64,000 nt of DNA from CAWCQC01 sp963819905 (GTDB lineage Bacteria; Actinomycetota; Thermoleophilia; Gaiellales; Gaiellaceae): the NCBI GenBank assembly GCA_963819905.1, contig CAWFXP010000009.1, forward strand, positions 1-64,000, given 5' to 3'. The notes under the pieces are model-generated. The model was given only the letters and a program-made list of their open reading frames with translations, was not told where the DNA came from and searched no databases. This document shows positions 15,334 through 24,360 of this stretch, one piece after another. Each line of letters opens with the position of its first letter. Within the stretch, counting starts at the first letter, position 1. The position numbers and the translations under genes are program-made.

Positions 15334-17634
15334 ATGTACGAGGAGTTCCGGATCCGTATCGAAACCCGCGAGGGCGGAGATTTCGAGGTGACCGCGTCCG
15401 GGCCGGCCGGTGAGATCGAGGGGACGTTCACCATTCCCTTCGACGAACGCGACCTTCGCATTCTGATCCTCGAGATGGGCGTCCCCCGGGGCGTCGTTCG
15501 CGGAATCGACACGCCGACCGGCATCGCCGCGCGCGAGCTCGGGACGAAGCTCTTCGAGGCGCTCTTCGCAAACGACGTCGGGAATCTCTTCATGCGCTCG
15601 CGGACGCTGGCGGAGGCGCACGGCGACCGCCTGCGCGTGACCCTCGCTCTGACCCAGGCGCCGAAGCTCATGCATCTCCCGTGGGAGTACCTTTACGACT
15701 CGGACGCCGGGCGCTTCCTTGCGGTCTCGGTTCGCACGCCGGTGGTGCGCTACCTCGAGATCCCGAGCCAACGCCGGCCCATGGTGGTGGCGCCGCCGCT
15801 GCGGATCCTGGCGATGGTCAGCAACCCTTCGGACGTCGAGCAGCTCGACTCGAGCCTGGAGCGCGCGCACCTCGAGGAGGCGATCGCAGGCCTGCAGCGG
15901 GAGGGCCTCGTCGAGGTCACGTGGCTCGAGAACGCGAGCCTCGACGCTCTGCAGGAGGAGCTGCGGCACCGCGAGCACCACATCTTCCACTACATCGGTC
16001 ACGGCGGCTTCGATCCGGCCGAGGACGCGAGCGTGTTGCTGCTCGAGGGGTCGGACGGACGCGCCTGCTACGTGACGGGCGAGCAGCTCGGCACCGTGCT
16101 CTTCGACCACACCTCGCTCAGCCTTGCGGTCCTGAACGCCTGTGAGGCGGCACGCGCATCGATGCGAGATCCCTTTGCGGGCGTCGCCTCGAGCCTCGTT
16201 CGGCAGGAAGTCCCGGCCGTCATCGCCATGCAGTTCCCGATTACCGACAAGGCGGCGATCCGCTTCTCCCGCGAGTTCTACCGCGCGCTCGCCGACGGGC
16301 TGCCGGTCGACGCCGCAACGGCCGAGGCCCGCAAGGCGATGTACGCGTCCGATCCCGAGAACGTCGAGTGGGGCACGCCCGTCCTCTTCATGCGCGTCGC
16401 AGACGGTCGCATCTTCGAGCTGGAGCGAACCACGATCCCGGCTCGGCCCCCGACGCCCACCGCCGACGAGCAGGTCGCCGAGCCTCCGCCGCCGGAGCCT
16501 CCCGACGAGGGCGGACCTGTGACGCACGAGCCTCGCCCGCGCGGACGACGGCGGTGGGTGGTCGCGCTGCTCGGGGTGCTCGCGCTGGTCGCGATCGGCA
16601 TTGTCGCCGCGGTCGTACTGACCCGCGGCAGTGACGAGGGCGCGGCTCCGACAACCGGAGACGGAGGGAACGGCGGTGGGACGCTGACGAACGACCGCGG
16701 CTCGGACGGAGCCGGTGTCCTCGCCGGGTCGGCGGTGCCGCTCGGTGGCGCGGAGGGCGCGACGCTCGGGGGCCTGAGCCCCTCCTGGGCCCGCCAGGAC
16801 GTCGTCTACGTGCAGGGAGAGGATCAGGTCGAGCGACCGATCCATGCCCTCGACGCAGACGCACGAGCTGCAGCAGGCAGGTCGCTCGTCCAGGATGGGA
16901 CGAACGACTACCCGTCGCGCTCGATCAGAGGAGAGATCGTCTTCCAGCACATCGACCGCGGCCGGGGCTGGGGAATCTACATCGTGCCTCGCGGTGAGAG
17001 CGAGGCGATAGCGATCGTCGACGACGACCAGGATCAGGTGACACCGTCGTGGTCTCCCGACGGACGGGAGATCGTGTACAGCTCGCTCGCCGACTCCGTC
17101 ACGTTCGATCTCCAGGTCGTCGAACGAGCGAGCGGCGAGCTGACGTCACTCGAGCTTCCGGGGCAGGACGAGTGGGACGAGTTCTTCCCGCTCTGGTCTC
17201 CGGACGGCAACGAGCTCGCCGTCGTTCGCGTGTCGACGAGTGTGTCGCAGTGCCCGCGCGGCGACCTCTGGCTGGCCGACTACGATCCGGTGCTGCGCAC
17301 GGGGTCGAACCTTCGGCCCATCGTGCGCGACTTCGGCGACGTCCGCCATCCGAGCTTCGCCCCTGACGGCCGGATCGTCTTCAGCGCGAACCCGGAGGGG
17401 GCCTTCAGGCTGTTCGTCGTCGATCCCGACGACGAGCAGCCCGAGCCGGTGGAGATCCAGATCGACGGGCTGGCCGCGAAGGACGCCGTCGACCCGAGCT
17501 GGTCGCACGACGACCCGCTCAGGATTGCGTTCGGCGCCGGGAGCTTTCAGCCGTGCGCCCCGGAGAAGTGGGCACCGTGGCCGAGCTGGAGCCCGAGGCG
17601 CGAAATCCGCGTCCTCACGCTCGCGACCGACTGA
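15334..17634 (+). CDS. CHAT-domain protease fused through one membrane helix to a WD40/TolB-like propeller
   Basis: This 766-residue protein has three parts. Residues 1-400 hold a caspase-like CHAT domain: His223 in HYIGHGGFD and Cys270 in LNACEAAR form the expected catalytic dyad, and PWEYLYD upstream is typical of the family. A Pro/Glu-rich linker and one membrane helix (VVALLGVLALVAIGIVAAVV, about 410-432) follow. The C-terminal 300 residues carry PD40 repeats (PSWSPDGREIVYSS, PLWSPDGNELAVV, PSFAPDGRIVFSA). The inferred topology is a cytoplasmic protease with an extracytoplasmic propeller. The ATG at 15334 starts the conserved part; 24 upstream codons look random. YihY follows after 56 bases. 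Partner substrates are unknown. Confidence 0.85.
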   Translation: MYEEFRIRIETREGGDFEVTASGPAGEIEGTFTIPFDERDLRILILEMGVPRGVVRGIDTPTGIAARELGTKLFEALFANDVGNLFMRSRTLAEAHGDRLRVTLALTQAPKLMHLPWEYLYDSDAGRFLAVSVRTPVVRYLEIPSQRRPMVVAPPLRILAMVSNPSDVEQLDSSLERAHLEEAIAGLQREGLVEVTWLENASLDALQEELRHREHHIFHYIGHGGFDPAEDASVLLLEGSDGRACYVTGEQLGTVLFDHTSLSLAVLNACEAARASMRDPFAGVASSLVRQEVPAVIAMQFPITDKAAIRFSREFYRALADGLPVDAATAEARKAMYASDPENVEWGTPVLFMRVADGRIFELERTTIPARPPTPTADEQVAEPPPPEPPDEGGPVTHEPRPRGRRRWVVALLGVLALVAIGIVAAVVLTRGSDEGAAPTTGDGGNGGGTLTNDRGSDGAGVLAGSAVPLGGAEGATLGGLSPSWARQDVVYVQGEDQVERPIHALDADARAAAGRSLVQDGTNDYPSRSIRGEIVFQHIDRGRGWGIYIVPRGESEAIAIVDDDQDQVTPSWSPDGREIVYSSLADSVTFDLQVVERASGELTSLELPGQDEWDEFFPLWSPDGNELAVVRVSTSVSQCPRGDLWLADYDPVLRTGSNLRPIVRDFGDVRHPSFAPDGRIVFSANPEGAFRLFVVDPDDEQPEPVEIQIDGLAAKDAVDPSWSHDDPLRIAFGAGSFQPCAPEKWAPWPSWSPRREIRVLTLATD

Positions 17635-17690
17635 ACCGCCGGGTCTCACCGAGCACGCGGCTCGCCGCCTGCGCCACTATCGTCACTCCC

Positions 17691-18605
17691 GTGGCCTCGC
17701 GAGAAGGCTCCGTCAAGGGCTATTGGCAGCGCGTGAAAGAGTTCGCGCGGATCGAAGCGTGGCCGGCAGTGATCGAGTTCGCGCTCAATCTCGGAAAGTA
17801 CGACCTGCTGACGACGGCGAGCGCGATCGCGTTTCGCGTCCTCTTCGCGTTCGTTCCGCTCGCAGCGGCCGCGCTTGCCTTCCTCGGCCTCGCGGGTCTC
17901 GGCGACCTGTACCACGAAGAGTTCGCGCCCGCGATCGAGGAGCGCGCAACGCCGGCGCAGTTCGGGGTCGTGAACACGATCGCCGAGTCGATCCTGGGAC
18001 AGGGCCGGGGGTTCTGGCTCACCCTCGGCCTCGTCATCGCGGTCTGGGAGGTGTCGGGGGCCGTTCGCGGCGCGATGGGGGCGCTCAACCGGGTCTACGG
18101 CCGGGACGACACCCGCTCGTTCTGGCGGCGGATGGGCGTCTCGATGGTCCTCGGGCTCGTCGTCTCGTTGTCGTTCGCGATTGCGATCGGTGCGCTCGGG
18201 TTCGGCAACGAGATCGCGGCACGGGCCACCGACAGCGGCTGGGGGACGGCGCTCTCGGTGATTCTCCGCATCGGGGTCGCGGGGCTCGCGGCGTTCGTGG
18301 GCGTAGCCGTCCTGATCCGCTTCGGCACCTCGAAGCGTCATTCGGCGGGGTGGCTCGGGTTCGTGAGCGTGCTCGTCGTGGCGCTCTGGATCGCCGCGAC
18401 GTTCATCCTCACGTGGTACTTCCGGTCGATCGTCGACTACCGGTCGGTCTTCGGCACGGTCACGTCCTTCATCGTCCTGCTCATCTACCTCTACTGGATC
18501 TCGATCCTCCTACTCGCGGGCGCCCTCGCCGACGCGATGCTGCGCGAGCGTCTGGCCGTGCCGGTGGGCGAGCGCCGATCGAGGAAAGCCGTGGCAGATC
18601 GGTGA
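17691..18605 (+). CDS. YihY/BrkB-family membrane protein
   Basis: This 304-residue inner-membrane protein of the YihY/virulence-factor-BrkB family has six helices. Family features are the amphipathic start before LLTTASAIAFRVLFAFVPLA, the GAVRGAMGALNRVYG loop and the C-terminal IVLLIYLYWISILLLAGALA. The GTG at 17691 is preferred because sequence before it overlaps the CHAT gene end and is not conserved. The family has no settled activity; a former ribonuclease annotation is not supported. It may be co-transcribed with the CHAT gene. Confidence 0.85.
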   Translation: MASREGSVKGYWQRVKEFARIEAWPAVIEFALNLGKYDLLTTASAIAFRVLFAFVPLAAAALAFLGLAGLGDLYHEEFAPAIEERATPAQFGVVNTIAESILGQGRGFWLTLGLVIAVWEVSGAVRGAMGALNRVYGRDDTRSFWRRMGVSMVLGLVVSLSFAIAIGALGFGNEIAARATDSGWGTALSVILRIGVAGLAAFVGVAVLIRFGTSKRHSAGWLGFVSVLVVALWIAATFILTWYFRSIVDYRSVFGTVTSFIVLLIYLYWISILLLAGALADAMLRERLAVPVGERRSRKAVADR

Positions 18606-18639
18606 TAGCGTCGTCACGCTGACACTCGAAGGAGGAACG

Positions 18640-18996
18640 ATGGGCGACCAGGTTTCGTGGATCATCGAGCTCGCGGTCAAGCCCGGGCAGCTCGACAACT
18701 TCAGAGGACTGATGAGCGAGATGGTCGAGTCCACACAAGCCGAGCCCGAGACGTTGAGCTACGACTGGTTCGTGAGCGACGACGGGGGTACGGTGCACAT
18801 CTACGAGCGCTACGCCACCTCGGACGCTCTCGTTACCCACATCACCGGGTTCAAGCGGAAGTTCGCAGAGCGCTTCATGACCATGGTCGAGCCGACCCGC
18901 TTCGTCGTCTACGGCGAGCCGAACGAGGCGGCCAGGAACGAGATGGCGGACTTCGGCCCGACCTACCTGGGGACCTTCGGCGGCTTCGTACGCTAG
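18640..18996 (+). CDS. Antibiotic-biosynthesis-monooxygenase (ABM) fold protein
   Basis: This 118-residue dimeric alpha/beta-barrel protein is of the ABM/putative quinol monooxygenase type. Typical parts are WIIELAVKPGQLDNFRGLM, the central HIYERYATSDALVTHI and a C-terminal strand RFVVYGEP. A clear ribosome site (GAAGGAGGA) lies seven bases before the ATG. Such proteins oxidise quinols or aldehydes without cofactor, or act in heme or secondary metabolism. The substrate is not evident. It lies 34 bases downstream of yihY. Confidence 0.8.
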   Translation: MGDQVSWIIELAVKPGQLDNFRGLMSEMVESTQAEPETLSYDWFVSDDGGTVHIYERYATSDALVTHITGFKRKFAERFMTMVEPTRFVVYGEPNEAARNEMADFGPTYLGTFGGFVR

Positions 18997-19020
18997 GAGC
19001 CGACGGGCAACGCGAGTCGA

Positions 19021-19719
19021 ATGCCGGAAGGGCTGTCCGCCTCGGAGGTCGGCAAGGAGATCGGCGAGCACGCGAGACGACGCGGTGATTCGGGGCACGA
19101 ACGTCGAGACCGCGTGCTCGCGATCGTCGAGGCGCTCCTCCTCTCGTTCGTGACCCTCGCAGCCGCGTGGTCCGGCTACTCGGCCGCAAAGTGGAGCACG
19201 GAGTCCTCCGTGCTCCTGGCACAGGCGACCGCCGACCGGACGAAGGCGAACCAGGCGGCGCTCGATGCCCAGGAGCTGCGGAACTTCGACTCCTCGACCT
19301 TCGACGCCTGGTTCACCGCCTATGTCATCGGCGACGAGCAGGCGATGAGGATCGCGGAGCGGCGGTTCCGTCCCGAGTTCAAGGTCGCCTTCGACGCGTG
19401 GCAGGCGACCGATCCGGAGACGAATCCGAACGCCGCTGCCGGGCCCACGTACGTGCCGGAGTACGCGCAGCCCGAGCTCGCGAAGGCCGAGGAGCTCGAG
19501 CGCGCGGCGGACGAGGCATTCGCCGAGGGCGCCGAGGCCGGCGAGACGTCTGACAAGTACGTTCGCGTGACGGTGTTCCTGGCGAGCGTTCTCTTCCTGG
19601 TCGGCATCAGCACGCACTTCCCGTACCGGGGTGTGCGCTACGCCCTGATCGGCCTCGGGGGCGTCGTCCTCGTTGTCTCGCTCGTTCTCTTGTCCACGCT
19701 CCCGCTTCCGCCGAGCTGA
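19021..19719 (+). CDS. Membrane protein of unknown function (DUF4337-like layout)
   Basis: This 232-residue protein has one helix near the N-terminus (VEALLLSFVTLAAAWSGYSA), a long charged central region with coiled-coil-like character, and two helices at the C-terminus (VTVFLASVLFLVGISTHFPY and ALIGLGGVVLVVSLVLL). The layout resembles DUF4337 proteins, but the match is weak. The gene begins 24 bases after the ABM gene stop and is likely part of the same transcript. Confidence 0.65.
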   Translation: MPEGLSASEVGKEIGEHARRRGDSGHERRDRVLAIVEALLLSFVTLAAAWSGYSAAKWSTESSVLLAQATADRTKANQAALDAQELRNFDSSTFDAWFTAYVIGDEQAMRIAERRFRPEFKVAFDAWQATDPETNPNAAAGPTYVPEYAQPELAKAEELERAADEAFAEGAEAGETSDKYVRVTVFLASVLFLVGISTHFPYRGVRYALIGLGGVVLVVSLVLLSTLPLPPS

Positions 19720-19754
19720 GGCAGCCTCCGATCCGCCGGACATACTCCACACCC

Positions 19755-20234
19755 GTGTGCCGGGGTGCTCTGCTGGCCGTCCTCATGCTGGTCGCGCTCG
19801 CCGCGTGCGGCGGCAGCGACGACGCAGGCAACGCGACGACCGCGCCCGTGGCCGAGGAACCGGCCGACACTGGGGCTGGCGCAGCGGCCGACTCGAGCCT
19901 GACCGGCGTCGTCTGGCAGTGGCAGGGCAGCTCCTACAACGACGACAGCGAAGTCGTTCCTGACGACCCGCCCCGGTACACCATCGAGTTCCTGGACGAG
20001 AGCTCGGCGATCATCAAGGCCGACTGCAACCAGGTGCGTGCCGAGTACACGGACGACGGCACGGTGATCACCATCACTCCCGGCTTCTCGACGCAGGCCG
20101 CGTGCCCCGAGGACTCGCTGGCCGCCGAGTTCCTCCGCGACCTGGAGGGAGCCGCGACGTACGCGGTCGAGGACGGCGAGCTGCGGATCGACATCAAGTT
20201 CGATACCGGCGCGATGCGCTTCGCACCCGCCTGA
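19755..20234 (+). CDS. META-domain (HslJ-like) lipoprotein
   Basis: This 159-residue lipoprotein has a signal peptide ending in the lipobox LAAC (Cys18), a Thr/Ala-rich linker and a META-like domain. The domain core reads YTIEFLDESSAIIKADCNQV and TITPGFSTQAACPEDSLAAE, with the usual 'kaDCN' and 'T...C' positions. META proteins of the HslJ type are linked to stress and drug tolerance and have no known enzyme activity. The GTG at 19755 is the only start that includes the full signal peptide. Confidence 0.75.
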   Translation: MCRGALLAVLMLVALAACGGSDDAGNATTAPVAEEPADTGAGAAADSSLTGVVWQWQGSSYNDDSEVVPDDPPRYTIEFLDESSAIIKADCNQVRAEYTDDGTVITITPGFSTQAACPEDSLAAEFLRDLEGAATYAVEDGELRIDIKFDTGAMRFAPA

Positions 20235-20306
20235 GAGGGCGTGCGCACGCGACCGAGACTCCGCGAGCTACAGCCGGGCCGATTCAGATACGGTCTCGGA
20301 AGCGCC

Positions 20307-20540
20307 ATGTTGACCTCGGCCGAGTACTGGCTCGCGAACTGCGAGGGCTTCCTTGTCGACGCGCCCGACGGGCGCCTCGGACCCGTGCTCGACGTTCTCG
20401 TACGCGACGGCGAGCGTACGCCGAGCTCGTTCGTCGTCAGCGCGGGAACCTTCATCCCGCGGCTCGTGCTGATCCCGGTCGAGGACGTCGAGGACGTCCT
20501 GCCGCGCGAGAAGCGCGTTCGGCTGCGGCCCGCCGGCTAG
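20307..20540 (+). CDS. Small PRC-barrel-like protein
   Basis: This 77-residue protein is all beta in appearance. It begins MLTSAEYWLANCEGFLVDAP and continues GRLGPVLDVLVRDGERTPSS, which resembles PRC-barrel modules that regulate RNA processing or electron transport. The ATG at 20307 is chosen over 20241 because the first 22 codons of the longer frame are Arg-rich and not domain-like. Its end overlaps the end of the mutase gene on the opposite strand by four bases. Confidence 0.55.
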   Translation: MLTSAEYWLANCEGFLVDAPDGRLGPVLDVLVRDGERTPSSFVVSAGTFIPRLVLIPVEDVEDVLPREKRVRLRPAG

Positions 20541-22135
20541 AAAACGGGAGTCTCGCGCCAGATGCCCCAGGCATCCCTGAGCGCGTCGCACATCTCGCCG
20601 AGCGTGACGTGTGCCCGCGCGCCGTCGACGATTGCCGGCATGAGATTGGTCTCGCCGGCCGCCTCGGCCCGAAGACGAGCGAGGGCCGCTTCTGCCGCAG
20701 CAGGATCGCGACCGGCGCGGAGCGCACGAACCCGCTCGATCTGCTGCGTCTCGAGCGCGGGATCGATGCGCAGAATCGGCACCTCCTGGGAATCGCCGTC
20801 CTCGTAGCGGTTGACGCCCACGATCACGCGCTCCCCCCGCTCGATCTCCGACTGATAGCGGAACGACGCCTCGGCGATCTCCGCCTGGAAGAAGTTCTGC
20901 TCGATTGCCGGGACGACACCGCCGAGAGCCTCGATCCGGCCGAAGTACTCGTAGGCCTCTGCCTCCAGGCGCTGCGTCAGGTCCTCGAGATACCACGAGC
21001 CGCCGAGCGGATCGGCGGTGATCGCGACCCCGGTCTCCTCGGCGATGATCTGCTGGGTGCGAAGGGCGAGCTTCGCCGCGTGCTCGGTCGGCAGCGCGAG
21101 CGCCTCGTCGAAGGAGTTCGTGTGGAGGGACTGGGTGCCGCCGAGCACCGCCGCGAGCGCCTCGAGCGCCGTCCGGACCACGTTCAACTCGGGCTGCTGC
21201 GCCGTCAGAGAGACGCCGGCGGTCTGCGTGTGGAAGCGCATCAGCAGGCTTCGCTGATCGGTCGCCCCGTAGCGATCCCGCAGCTCGCGGGCCCAGATCC
21301 GTCTCGCCGCGCGGTACTTCGCGATCTCCTCGAAGAAGTCGATGTGCGCGTTGAAGAAGAACGAGAGCCTCGGCGCGAACTCGTCGACGCGGAGTCCGCG
21401 CGCGAGCGCCGCCTCGACGTAGGCGAAGCCGTCCGCGAGCGTGAACGCCAGCTCCTGGGCAGCAGTGGAGCCTGCCTCGCGGATGTGGTAGCCGGAGATC
21501 GAGACCGGATGCCACAGCGGCATCTCCCGCGCGCAGAACTCGATCATGTCGACGACGAGGCGCATCGACGGCCCGGGCGGGAAGATCCACTCCTTCTGGG
21601 CGATGTACTCCTTGAGGATGTCCGTCTGGATCGTCCCGCGCAGCTCGGCGCGCGGAACGCCCTGCTCCTCGGCGACGCACACGTAGAACGCGAGGAGCAT
21701 CGCTGCCGGCGCATTGATCGTCATCGAGGTCGACACCTCGCCGAGCGGAATGTCGCGGAAGAGCACCTCGGCGTCCGCGAGTGAGTCGACGGCGACTCCC
21801 TCCCGCCCCACCTCGCCGAGCGAGCGCGGGTGGTCGGAGTCGTAGCCCATCAGCGTCGGCATGTCGAACGCGACCGACAGCCCCGTCTGGCCGTGCTCGA
21901 GCAGGTAGAGGAATCGCTCGTTCGTCTCCTCCGCGGTCCCGAAGCCGGCGAACTGCCTCATCGTCCAGGGCCGGCCGCGATACATCGACTCGTAGACGCC
22001 GCGCGTGAAGGGAAACTCGCCCGGGTCGCCGAGATCGCGCTCGTAGTCGATCCGGACGTTCGCCGGCGAGTAGAGGGGCTCGGCGGGGAGCCCCGAGATG
22101 GTCGAGGGCGACACCGCCGGGGTGTGTCGGGCCAT
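20537..22135 (-). CDS. Acyl-CoA mutase large subunit (methylmalonyl-CoA mutase family)
   Basis: This 532-residue adenosylcobalamin-dependent carbon-skeleton mutase large chain lacks the B12-binding domain. The TIM-barrel substrate domain is clear: RGVYESMYRGRPWTMRQFAGF, GLSVAFDMPTLMGYDSDHPR, GTIQTDILKEYIAQKEWIF and SISGYHIREAG with His217. Phe62 stands where methylmalonyl-CoA mutase has an active-site tyrosine, while Arg192 (PSMR), a methylmalonyl-CoA contact, is kept. The substrate could thus be methylmalonyl-CoA or another acyl-CoA. The small B12 subunit is not in the window. The ATG at 22135 directly abuts the stop of the upstream secreted-protein gene. Confidence 0.88.
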   Translation of the reverse strand: MARHTPAVSPSTISGLPAEPLYSPANVRIDYERDLGDPGEFPFTRGVYESMYRGRPWTMRQFAGFGTAEETNERFLYLLEHGQTGLSVAFDMPTLMGYDSDHPRSLGEVGREGVAVDSLADAEVLFRDIPLGEVSTSMTINAPAAMLLAFYVCVAEEQGVPRAELRGTIQTDILKEYIAQKEWIFPPGPSMRLVVDMIEFCAREMPLWHPVSISGYHIREAGSTAAQELAFTLADGFAYVEAALARGLRVDEFAPRLSFFFNAHIDFFEEIAKYRAARRIWARELRDRYGATDQRSLLMRFHTQTAGVSLTAQQPELNVVRTALEALAAVLGGTQSLHTNSFDEALALPTEHAAKLALRTQQIIAEETGVAITADPLGGSWYLEDLTQRLEAEAYEYFGRIEALGGVVPAIEQNFFQAEIAEASFRYQSEIERGERVIVGVNRYEDGDSQEVPILRIDPALETQQIERVRALRAGRDPAAAEAALARLRAEAAGETNLMPAIVDGARAHVTLGEMCDALRDAWGIWRETPVF

Positions 22136-23884
22136 CTACCTACCCCTTGTTCGGACGGAGAGCGTTCTCGACGCGGCGCTCTTCGACACGGCCCGGTACG
22201 ACGTGGTGCCCGACGGCGAGACGACGGCGCTCCAGCTGCCGTCGGAGCCGACGGCGACCGACGTGACTCGCCTGAAGGCCGAGCCCGATCCCCTGCGCGC
22301 GTACACGGACACCGTCTCGCTCGCACGCGCGCTCACGACCGCCCCCGAGAGGGTCGTCGAGCCGCCACGGCGAACGACCGGGCTTCCCGCCGAGATCGTC
22401 ACCGACGCCGCGGGAACCTCGAGGAGCGGGTGGTAGTCGCGCCAGACGAAGATCTTCCTGGCCGGGAGCTCGTCGCGACGGCATACCGCCCTGCGAAGCG
22501 CGGCCCCGAGCCGCCGGTGGGTCCAGCTCCAGATCCCGAGACCGGGGCTGGACACGGCGAGCGCCGCTTCCGCCGCCTGGCGGCGAAGCTGGTCGGCGAG
22601 GATGGTGTTCACCAGGTCGTCACCGAGCCCCCTCTCCTCGATCGCGGCCTGGTACGCCTCGAGGCTGCCGCCGAAGTGCTGGACCAAGACCTGCTGTAAA
22701 GCGCTCGCCACGTCCGCCTTCTCGACCCGCGCCCCGAGCTTGCCTACGAGCCGGCGGTTCAGGAGCGCGGTCATGGCAGCGACCCGGTCGTCGGCCGTGG
22801 CGGGCAGCAGCGCCTCCATCGCGTTCGTTCGGATTACGCCCGCACCGGTGCGGCATTGCACGCCGGGCGCGAGGTTGATCTGGCCGGCGGTCGTCGAGAG
22901 AAGGAAGCCGGGCCCCGCGGCCGCGGGGCCGTCGCAGAGGCTCGGATCCCTCGTCCACAGGTACACGCACGCGGCGCGCGGCTTGTCCGGGTCGGCCCCG
23001 GCCACGTTGAACGTCCCCCAGCCCCACGACCAGATCGTCGAGATCCCGATCTCCGAGGCGACCTGACGCGCCGCGAGCGCGTCACGCTTGACGATCTCGA
23101 ACCAGCGGTGATCGGGCGAGAGGCCTTCACGCCCGCCCTTGCCGGGGCCGGACTGGAACCCGAGCATGAGCCCGAGGCGGTCCCCGGCGATGCCGAGCCC
23201 GGTGAGCGCCTCGAGCGCCGTCCGCATCGCGACCCTACGAGCCCGGCTGCCGGCGTACACGCCCAGCCTGTAGACGTACGGCGCGTTGAAGTGCATCTCC
23301 CGCACGATCCACCCGGCCTTCGCGATCTCTCGCCACCAGTCTGCAGCCGTGTCGCCGACGTACGGAGCCTTCCCTCCGGCAGGCGGGCCGGGAACGAGCA
23401 GGAACGGCTTCAGGCCCGCGTCGCGCAGCTGGCGCATGACCGCGAGCACGTTCTGGCGATAGGTGATGATCTGCGGCGGCCAGGGCGTCGGGCGCCAGAC
23501 GCCCCAGAGCTCGTTCAGAGCGATCACCGGGGTCTGGCAACCTGTCGCCGCCCTTGCCTTCTCGACGAGCTCGGCGACGCGAGCCTTCAGGGTCGCGGCA
23601 TCGTTCGGGACGGTGGGCGTCCCGGCGAGACCCTTGAGAGACATGTGCCAGTAGACCGTTCTGGCTCCGAGCGCGCGAAGCTCGGCGGAGCGCACGGCAC
23701 CGCTCGTCCCGACGATGACGCCCGGCCGACCGAAGATCTCCAGGCGAAAATCGACGGTGCCGTCGGCGAACTCGATCCACAGCGGGCGGACGTCGGGCAG
23801 GCCGCAGCCGAGCGACTCGGCCCGGGCTTGCCCGGCGGCCGCGAACACGGCCAGGCAGCAGAGAACGACCACAATGCGACGCAT
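22136..23884 (-). CDS. Secreted protein of unknown function with C-terminal Ig-like region
   Basis: This 582-residue exported protein has a signal peptide (MRRIVVVLCCLAVFAAAGQARA). The mature part has a large alpha/beta domain with many aromatic positions (VIALNELWGVWRPTPWPP, STIWSWGWGTFNVAG) that recalls glycoside-hydrolase-like barrels. A helical segment follows, and the last 90 residues look like one bacterial Ig-like domain (STTLSGAVVSARASETVSVY). No catalytic motif can be named. The gene ends directly at the start codon of the mutase with no spacing, so the two are probably translated together, although their link is not obvious. Confidence 0.6.
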   Translation of the reverse strand: MRRIVVVLCCLAVFAAAGQARAESLGCGLPDVRPLWIEFADGTVDFRLEIFGRPGVIVGTSGAVRSAELRALGARTVYWHMSLKGLAGTPTVPNDAATLKARVAELVEKARAATGCQTPVIALNELWGVWRPTPWPPQIITYRQNVLAVMRQLRDAGLKPFLLVPGPPAGGKAPYVGDTAADWWREIAKAGWIVREMHFNAPYVYRLGVYAGSRARRVAMRTALEALTGLGIAGDRLGLMLGFQSGPGKGGREGLSPDHRWFEIVKRDALAARQVASEIGISTIWSWGWGTFNVAGADPDKPRAACVYLWTRDPSLCDGPAAAGPGFLLSTTAGQINLAPGVQCRTGAGVIRTNAMEALLPATADDRVAAMTALLNRRLVGKLGARVEKADVASALQQVLVQHFGGSLEAYQAAIEERGLGDDLVNTILADQLRRQAAEAALAVSSPGLGIWSWTHRRLGAALRRAVCRRDELPARKIFVWRDYHPLLEVPAASVTISAGSPVVRRGGSTTLSGAVVSARASETVSVYARRGSGSAFRRVTSVAVGSDGSWSAVVSPSGTTSYRAVSKSAASRTLSVRTRGR

Positions 23885-23934
23885 GCCTGCCCGCCCAGGG
23901 TAGCGACTCCCACTCGAAGCGGAGCCGCTTCGGC

Positions 23935-24360
23935 CTACTCGTCGTGAACGCGAACGACGACGACCGGGATCTGCGTGCGCGCGGGAAGCTTGTGGGGAAG
24001 CGTGCCGAGGAGTGCACCAAGGAGCCGGCCTTCGCCGTGGTTTCCGATCACGATGAAGCGCGCGTCCCGTTCCTCGGAGAGAGCGAGGAGGGCGTCGACG
24101 GGCGTGTTCGGGATGAGTACCGCTTCGTGCTCCACCTCGGCTTCGACAGCGCGGCGCTCGGCCTTCAGGGTCGCCTCGACGCCGAGCTCGCGCAGCGCCT
24201 CCTGATGCGCCCGGAACTCCTCACCCCGCCTGCTCCCGGGAGGCAGATCGGCGTAGGCGATGACAAGCTTGTCGCCGAACTTGCGGGCGAGCTCGATCGC
24301 GGTCTCGAGGGCAGCGTCGGCAGCATCCGACCCGTCGTAGCCGAGAATGATCTGCGCCAT
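23935..24360 (-). CDS. Universal stress protein (UspA family)
   Basis: This 141-residue single UspA domain starts MAQIILGYDGSDAADAALET. It has the ATP-binding ending IVIGNHGEGRLLGALLGTL then PVVVV, close to the G-2x-G-9x-G(S/T) pattern. Its ATG at 24360 overlaps the stop of the amino-acid permease by one base (TGATG), so the two are co-translated. A role in tuning the permease is suggested by the pairing, as seen in other APC-UspA gene pairs, but is not proven. Confidence 0.9.
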   Translation of the reverse strand: MAQIILGYDGSDAADAALETAIELARKFGDKLVIAYADLPPGSRRGEEFRAHQEALRELGVEATLKAERRAVEAEVEHEAVLIPNTPVDALLALSEERDARFIVIGNHGEGRLLGALLGTLPHKLPARTQIPVVVVRVHDE

